64,000 nucleotides of DNA from DAOUVR01 sp034430535 (lineage in GTDB: Bacteria > Chloroflexota > Dehalococcoidia > E44-bin15), in assembly GCA_964443325.1 (NCBI GenBank), contig CAYUCL010000002.1, forward strand, positions 129,873 through 193,872, read 5' to 3'. The position numbers were made by a program, and so were the translations under genes. The notes below the pieces were generated by a model. The model was not told the origin of the DNA. It did not search any database and saw nothing but the letters and a program-made list of their open reading frames with translations. How positions within the stretch are numbered: position 1 is the stretch's first letter; every line of letters begins with the position of its first letter. Positions 42,228 to 50,586 of the stretch are shown in pieces.

Positions 42228-43066
42228 GTCCTCTAGATATGACCGAAACAGTTGGTGTTCGTTTTAAACGGATAGGGCGCGTATACTACTTCGACCCAGC
42301 AGGCATCGATCTAGACTTGAATGATTGGGTGGTGGTGGAGACTGAACATGGCATTGAGGTAGGCAGGGTGGTCATCTCCCCTAAACAGGTCCTCTCCAGC
42401 GAGATAACTGCGCCTCTAAAGCCTGTGTTGCGTAAGGCAGAGGAAGAGGATATAAGACAACGAGAGGAATCCGAAGACAAGGAAACAGAGGCGCTGGACA
42501 TATGCCAGAAAATGGCCCACCAGTTCAACCTGCCGATGAAACTATTGGCCGCAGAATACAACCCTGATGGCACTCGTCTTACCATATACTTCAGTGCTGA
42601 AGGCAGAGTGGACTTCCGAGATCTGTTGAAGGAACTCACCAACACCTTCAAAACACGCATCGAACTCCGACAGCTAGGCTCCCGCGATAAGGCAAGGCTT
42701 TTGGGTGGGGTTGGCAAGTGCGGTCGCCCTCTATGTTGTGCCACCTTCCTCTCCGAGTTCAATCCAGTCACTATTAAAATGGCCAAGGAACAGGCCCTAC
42801 CGCTTAACCCGATGAAGATCTCCGGGGTTTGTGGAAGGCTACTGTGCTGCTTGAGCTATGAGTATGAGCAATACCGCATTATGAAAGAAAAACTCCCTGC
42901 GTCCGGTCAGCGAGTGAGCACCCCTATGGGGTTAGCTACAGTAGTGGGAGGCAACCCACTGAGAGAGACGGTCATAGTGCAACTAGAGAGCCAAGCCACA
43001 GTGGAATTGCCTGTTGAGCAGGTAAGCATTAAGAAGGAAAGGCTCCTCAGGAAGAAGGGCGCTTAA
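42224..43066 (+). CDS. ricT: PSP1-domain protein RicT (YaaT)
   Basis: A 280-residue PSP1-domain protein related to Bacillus YaaT/RicT, which there forms a complex with RicA and RicF that affects RNase Y and phosphorelay functions. The Cys signatures GGVGKCGRPLCCATFL and SGVCGRLLCCLSYEYE, which bind Fe-S clusters in the Bacillus complex, are intact. It starts at GTG 42224, overlapping holB by four bases. The holB-ricT adjacency supports the assignment. The function outside Bacillus is less certain. Confidence 0.95.
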   Translation: MSPLDMTETVGVRFKRIGRVYYFDPAGIDLDLNDWVVVETEHGIEVGRVVISPKQVLSSEITAPLKPVLRKAEEEDIRQREESEDKETEALDICQKMAHQFNLPMKLLAAEYNPDGTRLTIYFSAEGRVDFRDLLKELTNTFKTRIELRQLGSRDKARLLGGVGKCGRPLCCATFLSEFNPVTIKMAKEQALPLNPMKISGVCGRLLCCLSYEYEQYRIMKEKLPASGQRVSTPMGLATVVGGNPLRETVIVQLESQATVELPVEQVSIKKERLLRKKGA

Positions 43067-43587
43067 TTCTGCGTAACTCTGTGCGAGATGGGAACAAACT
43101 TCTGCCATTCGCTGTGCCTGTGAATATAATCATAGGGGACAAAGTAGCCGCTAACATGAGGAGTGGATGGCCTGCGGATGAGCCTCATTCCTGCCTCCTC
43201 GGGGGTATGCCCTGCTTTGCGATTGTTGCAATGGATGCACGCACTCACCACATTCTCCCAGATGTGTTTTCCCCCTTTATAACGTGGGATCACATGATCC
43301 AAAGTAAGCTCCTTAGTGTGTCTGCCGCAATACTGACAGGTGTATCCATCGCGGCGGAACACCTCGTAGCGAGTTAACTTCCTTTGAATACGGGGGCGCT
43401 TCACCAGATAAATTAGGCGGATCACCGAAGGGAGGGGAACGAGCTCATTAATGGTGTGAATAACCCCGACGCCATTCTCCACTAGTTCAGCCTTGCCTCG
43501 TAGAAGTAGAACCACCGCACGGCGTGCACGGGCGACATTAAGCGGCTCGTAGTTCTGATTTAACACCAGAACAGGGGAGTTCACCAT
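43063..43587 (-). CDS. HNH endonuclease-like protein
   Basis: A 174-residue protein with the HNH fold: CQYCGRHTKELTLDHVIPRY then WENVVSACIHCNNRKAG. Two CxxC pairs bind the structural zinc and DHV/N/H form the metal site. The N-terminal VLVLNQNYEPLNVARARRAV is typical of a chromosomal subfamily that is widely conserved and not tied to phages. Its 3' end overlaps the convergent ricT by four bases. It follows the DnaC-like gene and may belong to the replication operon. Confidence 0.92.
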   Translation of the reverse strand: MVNSPVLVLNQNYEPLNVARARRAVVLLLRGKAELVENGVGVIHTINELVPLPSVIRLIYLVKRPRIQRKLTRYEVFRRDGYTCQYCGRHTKELTLDHVIPRYKGGKHIWENVVSACIHCNNRKAGHTPEEAGMRLIRRPSTPHVSGYFVPYDYIHRHSEWQKFVPISHRVTQN

Positions 43588-43590
43588 AGC

Positions 43591-44448
43591 CTAGCGACTC
43601 CTCCTCAGCCGCTGGGTTTGCTCCCTCCCCTTCCCCGAAGGGGCGAGGTCAGAGCGGTAATCAGGAGCCATTATGTTAACATTTGAGCTCATACTAGTAT
43701 CAGCTAATCGCGAGCCTATTCGGGTTTCGATATCCTCCAAGGCCAAACAGGTAGTTAGCACCGTCGGCAACCGCGCATTATAGCGATAGTTGATTACCTG
43801 GTAGAGCTTCTCCTGGGCCCAAGCAGTGCTCGCCTGCTCCCCAAATTCATCAAGAATAAGCAGCGGTGCATTTCTTACCTTGTCGAACAACTCATCATAG
43901 GTCACCACGCTATCCGGGCTGAAGGTGGCACGAAGATGATCGAGGAGATCGGGAACTGCCATAAAAAATATAGGCCTACCTCTTTGCAGTTGATAATTGC
44001 CGATGGCAGCAGCCAGATGTGTCTTGCCACAGCCATTAACTCCAAGAAATACTATCCAGTCCTTCGGTTCCTCGGCGAATCTGCGCGCCTCATTAAAAGC
44101 CCATTCCAAATTCTTCTGTTCCTCACGAGGCAGATTAACTCGCCTGCGGTCAAAGTTTTCGAAGGTCATATTACGAAGCAGCTTGAGCGCAAGGTCGCCA
44201 CTATCTTTCCGCAGGCGCTCTAGGCGCTCTTCACCAGGCTCCCCTTTATTGCACTGGCATGGAACCAATCTGGTGAAATCGGGACGCCCTGAAGGGAGCA
44301 GCGGATGGACAAATCCTGCTCCCCTGCATAATGGGCACTCCTCAGCCTCGGAGACCTGCTCACCGCTTTCAACGCTTGACCACGTGTCCGTATTTGCCCT
44401 TGATATATTTGTCCCTGTCCTCTTTAGAATCTCTCCCAGGCTTTCCAT
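43591..44448 (-). CDS. DnaC/DnaI-like helicase-loader ATPase
   Basis: A ~285-residue AAA+ ATPase. An N-terminal zinc-binding segment (ECPLCRGAGFVHP, LVPCQCNKGEP) precedes the ATPase with Walker A GVNGCGKTHLAAAIG and Walker B LLILDEFGEQ. This is the DnaC/DnaI loader architecture. I take the ATG at 44448, five bases after AGGAAG, rather than 44463. It overlaps the DnaD-like gene by 80 bases. With DnaD and DnaB upstream in the same operon, its job is very likely loading the helicase. Confidence 0.9.
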   Translation of the reverse strand: MESLGEILKRTGTNISRANTDTWSSVESGEQVSEAEECPLCRGAGFVHPLLPSGRPDFTRLVPCQCNKGEPGEERLERLRKDSGDLALKLLRNMTFENFDRRRVNLPREEQKNLEWAFNEARRFAEEPKDWIVFLGVNGCGKTHLAAAIGNYQLQRGRPIFFMAVPDLLDHLRATFSPDSVVTYDELFDKVRNAPLLILDEFGEQASTAWAQEKLYQVINYRYNARLPTVLTTCLALEDIETRIGSRLADTSMSSNVNIMAPDYRSDLAPSGKGREQTQRLRRSR

Positions 44449-45061
44449 ACTTCCTACCCTCATCAGCCCAGCGCTCCAATATACTTGAGATGTACCGCCA
44501 TTTGCGTACGTTCAGGCTCACCGCCTCCTTAAAGGCATCCTCGAGCCATGAGACGGGGTAGATCCGCTCTGCCTCCTTTAGCTCCTCAGCGATCATCGGT
44601 GTAAGCATGCCGATGTTCTCCTCATAGAGGGTGAAGATATTGGGTTGTTCCTTTGCCTCCCGACATGGCTCTCTCCTCGGAAAAGCACCCAGGTCAATCT
44701 CCCCTCTGGCAACCTTAGCTAGTGCTACCCTATCGCTCTCGGTATTTAGAAAGTAGAGCTCCTCGCTCCTCCCCTCCCGGTCCAGTGTTAAATGAATTAG
44801 GGTGCCCCGTGATAAAGCCCGCTCCAAGCCCTCACTAAGCTTGTCGGCATTACCTATACCCGCCATAAGCGTCTTATCACCAAGAAGCTCAGCGTAGGTG
44901 ATAAATTTGGGGTACCCCCGCTTTTGATAAAGGCTCCAGAATATGTGAAGCGTTATCTTGAGCTCAATGATATCATTGATGTGCGGAAGAAGATCGCTAA
45001 AGAAAATATTGGGCAGCGGGGTAAAGCGCATCTTTTGTGGGAAACCAGCAAAAAGCTTCAT
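44369..45061 (-). CDS. DnaD-domain replication initiation protein
   Basis: A 230-residue protein. The N-terminal domain (TPLPNIFFSDLLPHINDIIE, then LKITLHIFWSLYQKRGYPKF) resembles DnaD DDBH1, a winged helix. The C-terminal DDBH2 is ERIYPVSWLEDAFKEAVSLN followed by KWRYISSILERW, ending in a YxxxIxxxW-type DNA-binding motif. A basic tail follows. Its ATG overlaps the dnaB stop by four bases. DnaD acts with DnaB-type helicase and loader at origins in Firmicutes; its presence here suggests a similar route. Confidence 0.9.
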   Translation of the reverse strand: MKLFAGFPQKMRFTPLPNIFFSDLLPHINDIIELKITLHIFWSLYQKRGYPKFITYAELLGDKTLMAGIGNADKLSEGLERALSRGTLIHLTLDREGRSEELYFLNTESDRVALAKVARGEIDLGAFPRREPCREAKEQPNIFTLYEENIGMLTPMIAEELKEAERIYPVSWLEDAFKEAVSLNVRKWRYISSILERWADEGRKYGKPGRDSKEDRDKYIKGKYGHVVKR

Positions 45062-46407
45062 CCCACCCGCTCCACTTCATAGTCAGCGAATTTTACCGTT
45101 CTCGCCAGAAACCGCAATTTCCCCTCACCAAGAGGTCCATTACGGTGCTTTTCCACGATGATGTCAGCAACACCTCTGGGGTAAGGCTCATCGGGATGCC
45201 GCTTATTCCATTCATCTTCCTTTATGTACATATCATCCCGGTGGATGAAGATCACTATATCGGCATCCTGCTCGATAGAGCCGCTCTCCCTTAGATCGGA
45301 AAGCTGGGGACGGTGAGATGGCCGACCCATTGGAGCCCTGGAGAGCTGAGATACGGCAAGCACGGGCACACTCAGCTCGCGGGCGAGCTCCTTGAGAGAG
45401 CGAGAAATCTCAGTGACTTCCTGAACCCGGTTCTCCCTGCCATCACCCCGTATCAATTGCATATAATCGACGACTACAAGGTCGATGACCCGCTCGTAGT
45501 GAAGCCGTCGCGCCTTGGATTTCATCTCCACCACCCTCAAGGCAGGCGAGTCATCGATAAAGATCGGCGCTTCGGAGAGAACGCCTGTGGCCTCCATCAT
45601 CCTTCTCTCCTCCGCCTCCGTCTGTTCGCCAAGGCGCAATCTCTTGGTATCCACCCCTGCCTCACTGGCAAGCAAGCGCTGCACCAGCTGTGCCCGTGAC
45701 ATCTCCACACTGAAGATAGCGACATGGGCTCCCTGCTGGACTGCGGCATTTCTGGCGATGCCCAAGGCGAGGCTGGTTTTGCCTAGACTCGGCCTGGCGG
45801 CAAGCACTATCATATCGGAGCGCCGCAGCCCTCCTATGATATCATCAAGCGCGCGAAAACCAGTGTATACGATCTCCCCCTCGAAGGGACGAATCTCGCT
45901 TTCCTCAAAGTACCTGTTAAGGAGCTCGCGTATCGGGACAAAATCGCGGGGGCGCTGACCATAACGCAATCGGAAAAGGACATCCTCTGCCTTACCGAGT
46001 GACTCATCGATGTCCGGTCCCGCCTCGTAGCCGATGGCTTTAATCTGTTCCGCCGCACCGATCAATCGTCGCATTACCGACATGCGGTGCACAATCCTGG
46101 CGTAGTGCTCGATATGCACCGATGTAGGCACAATGGAAACAAGATAGCTGAGATAAGCGGGACCTCCCACCGCCTCCAGCCTGCCCCGGTGTTCGAGCTC
46201 ATGGGCCACGGTGACCTGGTCTATGGCCTCGCTTCGCTCATAAAGAGAAAAACAGGCTTCATAGGCCCACTGATTTTTCTCTCGATAGAAGTCGCCCGGC
46301 GTTAGGAAGGTGGCGATGCTAAAAATGCCATCGCTATCGATGAGCAGGGACCCGACTACCGACTCCTCAGCCTCAATATCGTGCGGGGGCAGCGTTTCGG
46401 CGACCAT
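45058..46407 (-). CDS. dnaB: Replicative DNA helicase
   Basis: A 449-residue hexameric DnaB helicase. The N-terminal collar (PPHDIEAEESVVGSLLIDSD) is followed by the RecA-like motor with Walker A AARPSLGKTSLALGIARN, Walker B VDLVVVDYMQLI, and SQLSRAPMGRPSHRPQLSDL with ESGSIEQDADIVIFIHR. No intein is present. It heads the dnaB-dnaD-dnaC-like operon and follows rplI by two bases, the common rplI-dnaB linkage. Confidence 0.97.
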   Translation of the reverse strand: MVAETLPPHDIEAEESVVGSLLIDSDGIFSIATFLTPGDFYREKNQWAYEACFSLYERSEAIDQVTVAHELEHRGRLEAVGGPAYLSYLVSIVPTSVHIEHYARIVHRMSVMRRLIGAAEQIKAIGYEAGPDIDESLGKAEDVLFRLRYGQRPRDFVPIRELLNRYFEESEIRPFEGEIVYTGFRALDDIIGGLRRSDMIVLAARPSLGKTSLALGIARNAAVQQGAHVAIFSVEMSRAQLVQRLLASEAGVDTKRLRLGEQTEAEERRMMEATGVLSEAPIFIDDSPALRVVEMKSKARRLHYERVIDLVVVDYMQLIRGDGRENRVQEVTEISRSLKELARELSVPVLAVSQLSRAPMGRPSHRPQLSDLRESGSIEQDADIVIFIHRDDMYIKEDEWNKRHPDEPYPRGVADIIVEKHRNGPLGEGKLRFLARTVKFADYEVERVG

Positions 46408-46409
46408 CG

Positions 46410-46862
46410 CTAACTATTATCCCCCTCAACAATAACCTTTACCTTAGGTACAAGCTCCCCTGACAGCCTCACCACCACGTCATATTGACCCAACTGGTGA
46501 ATAGGCTCTTCAAGCTCGATCTTCCTCTTGTCTATGTCGACCCCCACCACTCTATGAATTCCCTCAGCGATGTCGCTGCTGGTGACCGCCCCATAAAGGC
46601 GACCCTGCGCTCCCACCTTGGCTTTAATGACAACCTCCACTCCCTCCAGGGCCTGAGCAAGGCTCAGAAACTCAGCATCGGCGACGAGTTGGCGACGCAC
46701 CTCACCTTGATGCTGCTCCTCAATCCGCTTCAACAAGGAAGGAGAGGCAAACTCTGCAAGCTTTTTGGGAAGGAGAAAGTTCCTCCCGTAGCCATCGGCT
46801 ACCTCCTTAACCTCCCCAGCCCTCCCTAAACCCGACACATCATGAAGCAATATTACTCTCAT
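46410..46862 (-). CDS. rplI: 50S ribosomal protein L9
   Basis: A 150-residue L9. The start MRVILLHDVSGLGRAGEVKE at 46862 gives the standard N-terminus; the open frame to 46934 adds nothing family-like. The L9 signature GYGRNFLLPKKLAEFA, the long connecting helix and the C-terminal domain (LYGAVTSSDIAEGI) are all present. It is linked to dnaB downstream. Confidence 0.97.
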   Translation of the reverse strand: MRVILLHDVSGLGRAGEVKEVADGYGRNFLLPKKLAEFASPSLLKRIEEQHQGEVRRQLVADAEFLSLAQALEGVEVVIKAKVGAQGRLYGAVTSSDIAEGIHRVVGVDIDKRKIELEEPIHQLGQYDVVVRLSGELVPKVKVIVEGDNS

Positions 46863-46966
46863 CTTGCCACACATTATAACCCAACAATTAGGAAATAAAA
46901 AGGGATTCTCTCGAATCCTTTTTGACATTTTCAACTCGCTTCACAGAGACATTGGGAGGAGAACAG

Positions 46967-47002
46967 AAAAACCGCACCTTGCGTTCTCATGGTGCGGTTT
47001 TT
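46967..47002. terminator. Intrinsic terminator hairpin
   Basis: AAACCGCACC (46969-46978) pairs with GGTGCGGTTT (46991-47000), with T residues on both flanks, so it could act in either direction. It lies between yqeY and rplI, upstream of rplI, so it would mainly stop read-through from outside. Confidence 0.7.
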
Positions 47003-47019
47003 GGTAATAAATCTAAAAT

Positions 47020-47045
47020 AAAACGGCCGTCAGACGTTCCGTTTT
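47020..47045 (-). terminator. Terminator of the rpsU-yqeY operon
   Basis: AAAACGG (47020-47026) and CCGTTTT (47039-47045) pair. On the minus strand the stem is followed by TTTTATTTT, just after the yqeY stop at 47049. This is a good intrinsic terminator. Confidence 0.7.
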
Positions 47046-47048
47046 AAA

Positions 47049-47498
47049 CTATGATTCGGAGAGCAATTCGGATACCATATCGCTCACCTCACGCCCGTCA
47101 GCCTTCCCTTTGAGCTGGGGCATAAGCTGAGCCATCACCTTGCCCTTATCTCCGGGGCTACGGGCCCCAACCTGTTCAATTATCCCGCGGGCAGCCTCTA
47201 CTATCTCCTCATGACTCATCTGTTTTGGCAAGTACTCAAATAGTACAGCTAATTCCGCCTCCTCTTTGGCAACCAGGTCCTGGCGGTTTCCTTTAGAAAA
47301 CTCGGCGATGCTCTCTCGGTGTTGCTTCACTTCCTTGGCAATAACATCAATAATACCCGGATTGTCGAGGGGAGCCCCCTTGGCTTTCTCTACGTTCTTC
47401 TTTCCTGCGATAACCAAGCGGATCACCGATCTTCGGACAGCATCGCCTTTCTTGGCTGCCTCTCTTAAGTCAGCGGTAAGCCTTTCTTCCAGTGTCAT
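47049..47498 (-). CDS. GatB/YqeY domain protein
   Basis: A 149-residue YqeY-family protein related to the tail domain of GatB. Typical blocks are LTADLREAAKKGDAVRRSVI, KEVKQHRESIAEFSKGNRQD and EYLPKQMSHEEIVEAARGII. The family is linked to aminoacyl-tRNA or translation functions but its precise role is not settled. It lies 27 bases after rpsU, an order repeated in many bacteria. Confidence 0.93.
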   Translation of the reverse strand: MTLEERLTADLREAAKKGDAVRRSVIRLVIAGKKNVEKAKGAPLDNPGIIDVIAKEVKQHRESIAEFSKGNRQDLVAKEEAELAVLFEYLPKQMSHEEIVEAARGIIEQVGARSPGDKGKVMAQLMPQLKGKADGREVSDMVSELLSES

Positions 47499-47525
47499 TT
47501 CGCTTTAATATATAACGACTCTTCT

Positions 47526-47708
47526 CTAGCTGCTTCGAGCGCTCTTTCGCCGCTTTGCCGCTTCTTTCTTCTTACGCTTTGTAGATGGCTTCTCGTAGTG
47601 ATTCCTTCGCCTCACCTCAGCCAGAATACCTTCCTGCTGCACCTTCCGATTGAATCGCCTGAGGAGACTATCAAAGCTCTCAGTATCAGAAAGCATCACA
47701 TCTGCCAC
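47526..47708 (-). CDS. rpsU: 30S ribosomal protein S21
   Basis: A 60-residue S21 with ESFDSLLRRFNRKVQQEGIL and the basic tail KPSTKRKKKEAAKRRKSARS. I choose the GTG at 47708, preceded by a run of seven G residues as ribosome site. A TTG at 47726 would start inside that run. It is the first gene of the rpsU-yqeY operon. Confidence 0.93.
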   Translation of the reverse strand: MADVMLSDTESFDSLLRRFNRKVQQEGILAEVRRRNHYEKPSTKRKKKEAAKRRKSARSS

Positions 47709-47850
47709 ATGATCCCCCCCCTTCAATGGTTCATCTATTTAGCCTATATTAGCTACTTGCGACCGATGTGTCAAGGGAACGTGGGGGGAATCACAGATTT
47801 TGCTGGGTAACCAAAGTGACCCTCGCCTAGAGGGATGGCTGATACTTCAG

Positions 47851-47900
47851 GGGGAGCCAGAGGGGGCTCCCCTATTGTAGGGGTCTGGGGGTGTCCCCCA
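47851..47900. repeat. Pair of G/C hairpins in the STT3 upstream region
   Basis: GGGGAGCC (47851-47858) pairs with GGCTCCCC (47865-47872), and TGGGGG-TGT-CCCCCA (47886-47900) makes a second tight stem. Both are repeat-like. The rest of 47727-48073 contains no supportable gene. Confidence 0.65.
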
Positions 47901-48073
47901 GTAATACATCTCAGGGCGGGCGGGTGGGGCTACGAAGTAAGTTTAAAACTTGGTGATTGCTTTGCTTCGCCCAGAGTGAAAGTGAAAATAGGTAAAAGAT
48001 GGTATGTCACTGCTGAAGTGGACAATTACAACAATTTGCCTTTGGCCAGTATATGGTATAGAATCTCAGCAAA

Positions 48074-50467
48074 ATGAGCAGTCTTCTAATAAGAATTTGG
48101 ACATGGCTCTCCCCCAAGTCAATATACGCCATAGCATTGCTCATGATCTTTGGCGTTGCCCTAACGCTCAGGATATGCCTGTCTTATGACAGCGTATTTG
48201 TGGGAGATTGGGTTAGATTCGGACTGAACGACCCGTGGTACCACATGCGATTGGTGGAGAACCTGGTGCAACACTTCCCCCACCGCATCGCTTTTGACTC
48301 CTTTACCCTCTTTCCCTATGGGCAGGACGTGCCTTTTGTCCCATTCTTCGACCTGCTTCTGGGATTCGTGATATGGGTTATTGGCTTGGGCTCTCCAAGC
48401 CAGCACATTATAGAAGTAGTGGGTGCATATTTCCCAGCCATTTTAGGGGCCCTGGTTACCATACCGGTGTTCTTCATTGGAAAGGAGCTGTTTAACCGCA
48501 ATGTCGGATTGCTGTCTGCTGGTTTAATTGCTATCCTGCCAGGTGAGTTCCTCTTCCGCTCCCTACTGGGATTCACCGACCATCATGTAGCTGAAGTCCT
48601 TTTCAGCGCGATAGCGGCCCTGTTCTTGATATTAGCCATCAAAAGCGCCAGGGAAAAAGATACATCTTTTAGCCATATATGGAACAGGGATTGGAAGCAT
48701 TTCAGGAAGCCCCTGATTTATGCCCTGCTAACAGGGCTAACATTGGGAGTATATCTTCTTTCCTGGGTCGGTGCACTGCTCTTCGTATTCATAATAGCCG
48801 CCTATATTATGATTCAATACATCGTCGATCACCTGAGGGGCAAGTCAACTGACTACCTGTGCATTATCGGTGTACCTTCATTTCTCATCGCTCTGGTGAT
48901 GATAGCCCCAGTCTTATTCCCTCCCTATCCAGGCAAAGGCCTTGTTATCATAGCGCTGGTGATTGGCATCCTCGCACTCCTGGTATCAAGTAGCCTTTCC
49001 TGGCTGATGACTTGGAGAAACCTGAAGCGGGTATATTATCCACTAGCATTGGCTGGCCTTGGTTTAGCTGGGCTGGGAGTCTTCTATGCTATCGAACCCT
49101 CCCTGTTCAACTCAATGCTGGAAAACTTCGGCATATTCCGGCCAAGCACAGCAGCACGAACCATCAGCGAAGTGCAACCACTTCTCTTTCAGCTTGGCAG
49201 TTTCTCATTAAAAGTGGCGTGGCATTACTTCACCACCGGCTTTTTCATCGCCTTCATATCGCTGGGCATAATAATCTATGCCATTATTAAGGAGAGAAGT
49301 GCCGATAAGACATTCCTCGTTATCTGGAGCTTGATCATGCTGGTGGCTATGTTAAGTCAAAGGCGATTTGCCTACTATTATGCTGTGAATATTGCCCTTC
49401 TATGCGGGTATATCTCCTGGAGAATACTGGAGTGGAGCGGCCTCAGGAAACCGTCGCCGCTGGGTGAAGTCGAGACGGAAAAGGTGGAATTGGAGAGAAG
49501 GAAGAAGAAAAAAAGAAAAGCGAAGAAGAGAAAGGAAGCGAGAAGGCCTATCAGAAGCTATACCAGGTATGTTTTACCTGTAGTGGCAGTTCTAATTGTA
49601 TTCTTTACCGTTTTTTACCCCAATATTGGGGAAGCAGTGAACACAGCAAAATACCCTAGTGGACCCGATGAGGCCTGGCATAGCTCGCTACTCTGGATGA
49701 GGGACAATACTCCCGAGCCGTTTGAGAATCCCAATTTCTACTATGAATTATATGACAGACCTCCGAATGGACAGAGGTATGACTATCCAGAATCGGCCTA
49801 CGGCGTGATGAGTTGGTGGGATTACGGTCACTGGATCACACGAATCGCCCACCGTATACCCAATGCAAATCCCTTTCAAGCAGGCGTTGCCGATGCGGCC
49901 TCTTTCTTCACTGCACAGGATGAATCTTCGGCTAGTGAAATCCTCGATAAGGTGGGCTCCAGATATGTAATCATCGACTATGCGATGTCAACATCAAAAT
50001 TCTATGCTATGCCGACATGGCTTGGAGAAAGCGAGTCGCAGTTCTTCGAGTTATATTACCAGGGAACACCAGAGGGAGAATTGGAACCTATACGGCTATA
50101 CTATCCTGCATACTATCAATCTATGTGTGCCAGGTTGTACAATTTTGGGGGACAGGCGGTGATTCCCGAGAATTCCACCTGGGTAATTTCATACGTCGAG
50201 AAGACAGATGAGCAAGGGAACAGATACAAGGAGATCACTGGGGTGGCTAACGATGGTGAACCCTTCGCCACCTACGAAGAGGCGGAAGCCTATTTGGGGA
50301 ACCAAAGCTCTCCCAACTATAGAATAGTCGGGCCAAACCCCTTCGTCAGCCCGGTACCTCTGGAGAAACTGGAGCACTATACGCTGGTTTACCAGTCCAG
50401 CATGCTGGTAAGGCTGTCGGGAAACGAGACGGTCCCTTATGTACAGATATTCGAGTACACACCCTAA
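48074..50467 (+). CDS. STT3-type oligosaccharyltransferase (AglB/PglB family)
   Basis: A 797-residue GT-C enzyme with about a dozen transmembrane helices followed by a periplasmic or extracellular domain. It transfers a lipid-linked glycan to Asn in N-x-S/T sequons. The signature WWDYG is at residues 581-585. The first external loop has GLNDPWYHMRL, with the acidic motif that binds metal. A Lys/Arg-rich loop near residue 475 (RRKKKKRKAKKRK) precedes the last membrane helix and is likely cytoplasmic. It stands directly upstream of the rhamnose and polysaccharide-export genes, which may build the glycan. Confidence 0.93.
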   Translation: MSSLLIRIWTWLSPKSIYAIALLMIFGVALTLRICLSYDSVFVGDWVRFGLNDPWYHMRLVENLVQHFPHRIAFDSFTLFPYGQDVPFVPFFDLLLGFVIWVIGLGSPSQHIIEVVGAYFPAILGALVTIPVFFIGKELFNRNVGLLSAGLIAILPGEFLFRSLLGFTDHHVAEVLFSAIAALFLILAIKSAREKDTSFSHIWNRDWKHFRKPLIYALLTGLTLGVYLLSWVGALLFVFIIAAYIMIQYIVDHLRGKSTDYLCIIGVPSFLIALVMIAPVLFPPYPGKGLVIIALVIGILALLVSSSLSWLMTWRNLKRVYYPLALAGLGLAGLGVFYAIEPSLFNSMLENFGIFRPSTAARTISEVQPLLFQLGSFSLKVAWHYFTTGFFIAFISLGIIIYAIIKERSADKTFLVIWSLIMLVAMLSQRRFAYYYAVNIALLCGYISWRILEWSGLRKPSPLGEVETEKVELERRKKKKRKAKKRKEARRPIRSYTRYVLPVVAVLIVFFTVFYPNIGEAVNTAKYPSGPDEAWHSSLLWMRDNTPEPFENPNFYYELYDRPPNGQRYDYPESAYGVMSWWDYGHWITRIAHRIPNANPFQAGVADAASFFTAQDESSASEILDKVGSRYVIIDYAMSTSKFYAMPTWLGESESQFFELYYQGTPEGELEPIRLYYPAYYQSMCARLYNFGGQAVIPENSTWVISYVEKTDEQGNRYKEITGVANDGEPFATYEEAEAYLGNQSSPNYRIVGPNPFVSPVPLEKLEHYTLVYQSSMLVRLSGNETVPYVQIFEYTP

Positions 50468-50586
50468 ATCCGTTCCCTCCTCTCTTCGCTGATACTGCTT
50501 CCCAATCTAGGAATGAGAGCTTGATTGGAGGCTCGTTTTCTTATATTATGCGGGAAAGAATATAGCGCAATAGCAGGAAGATCGGC

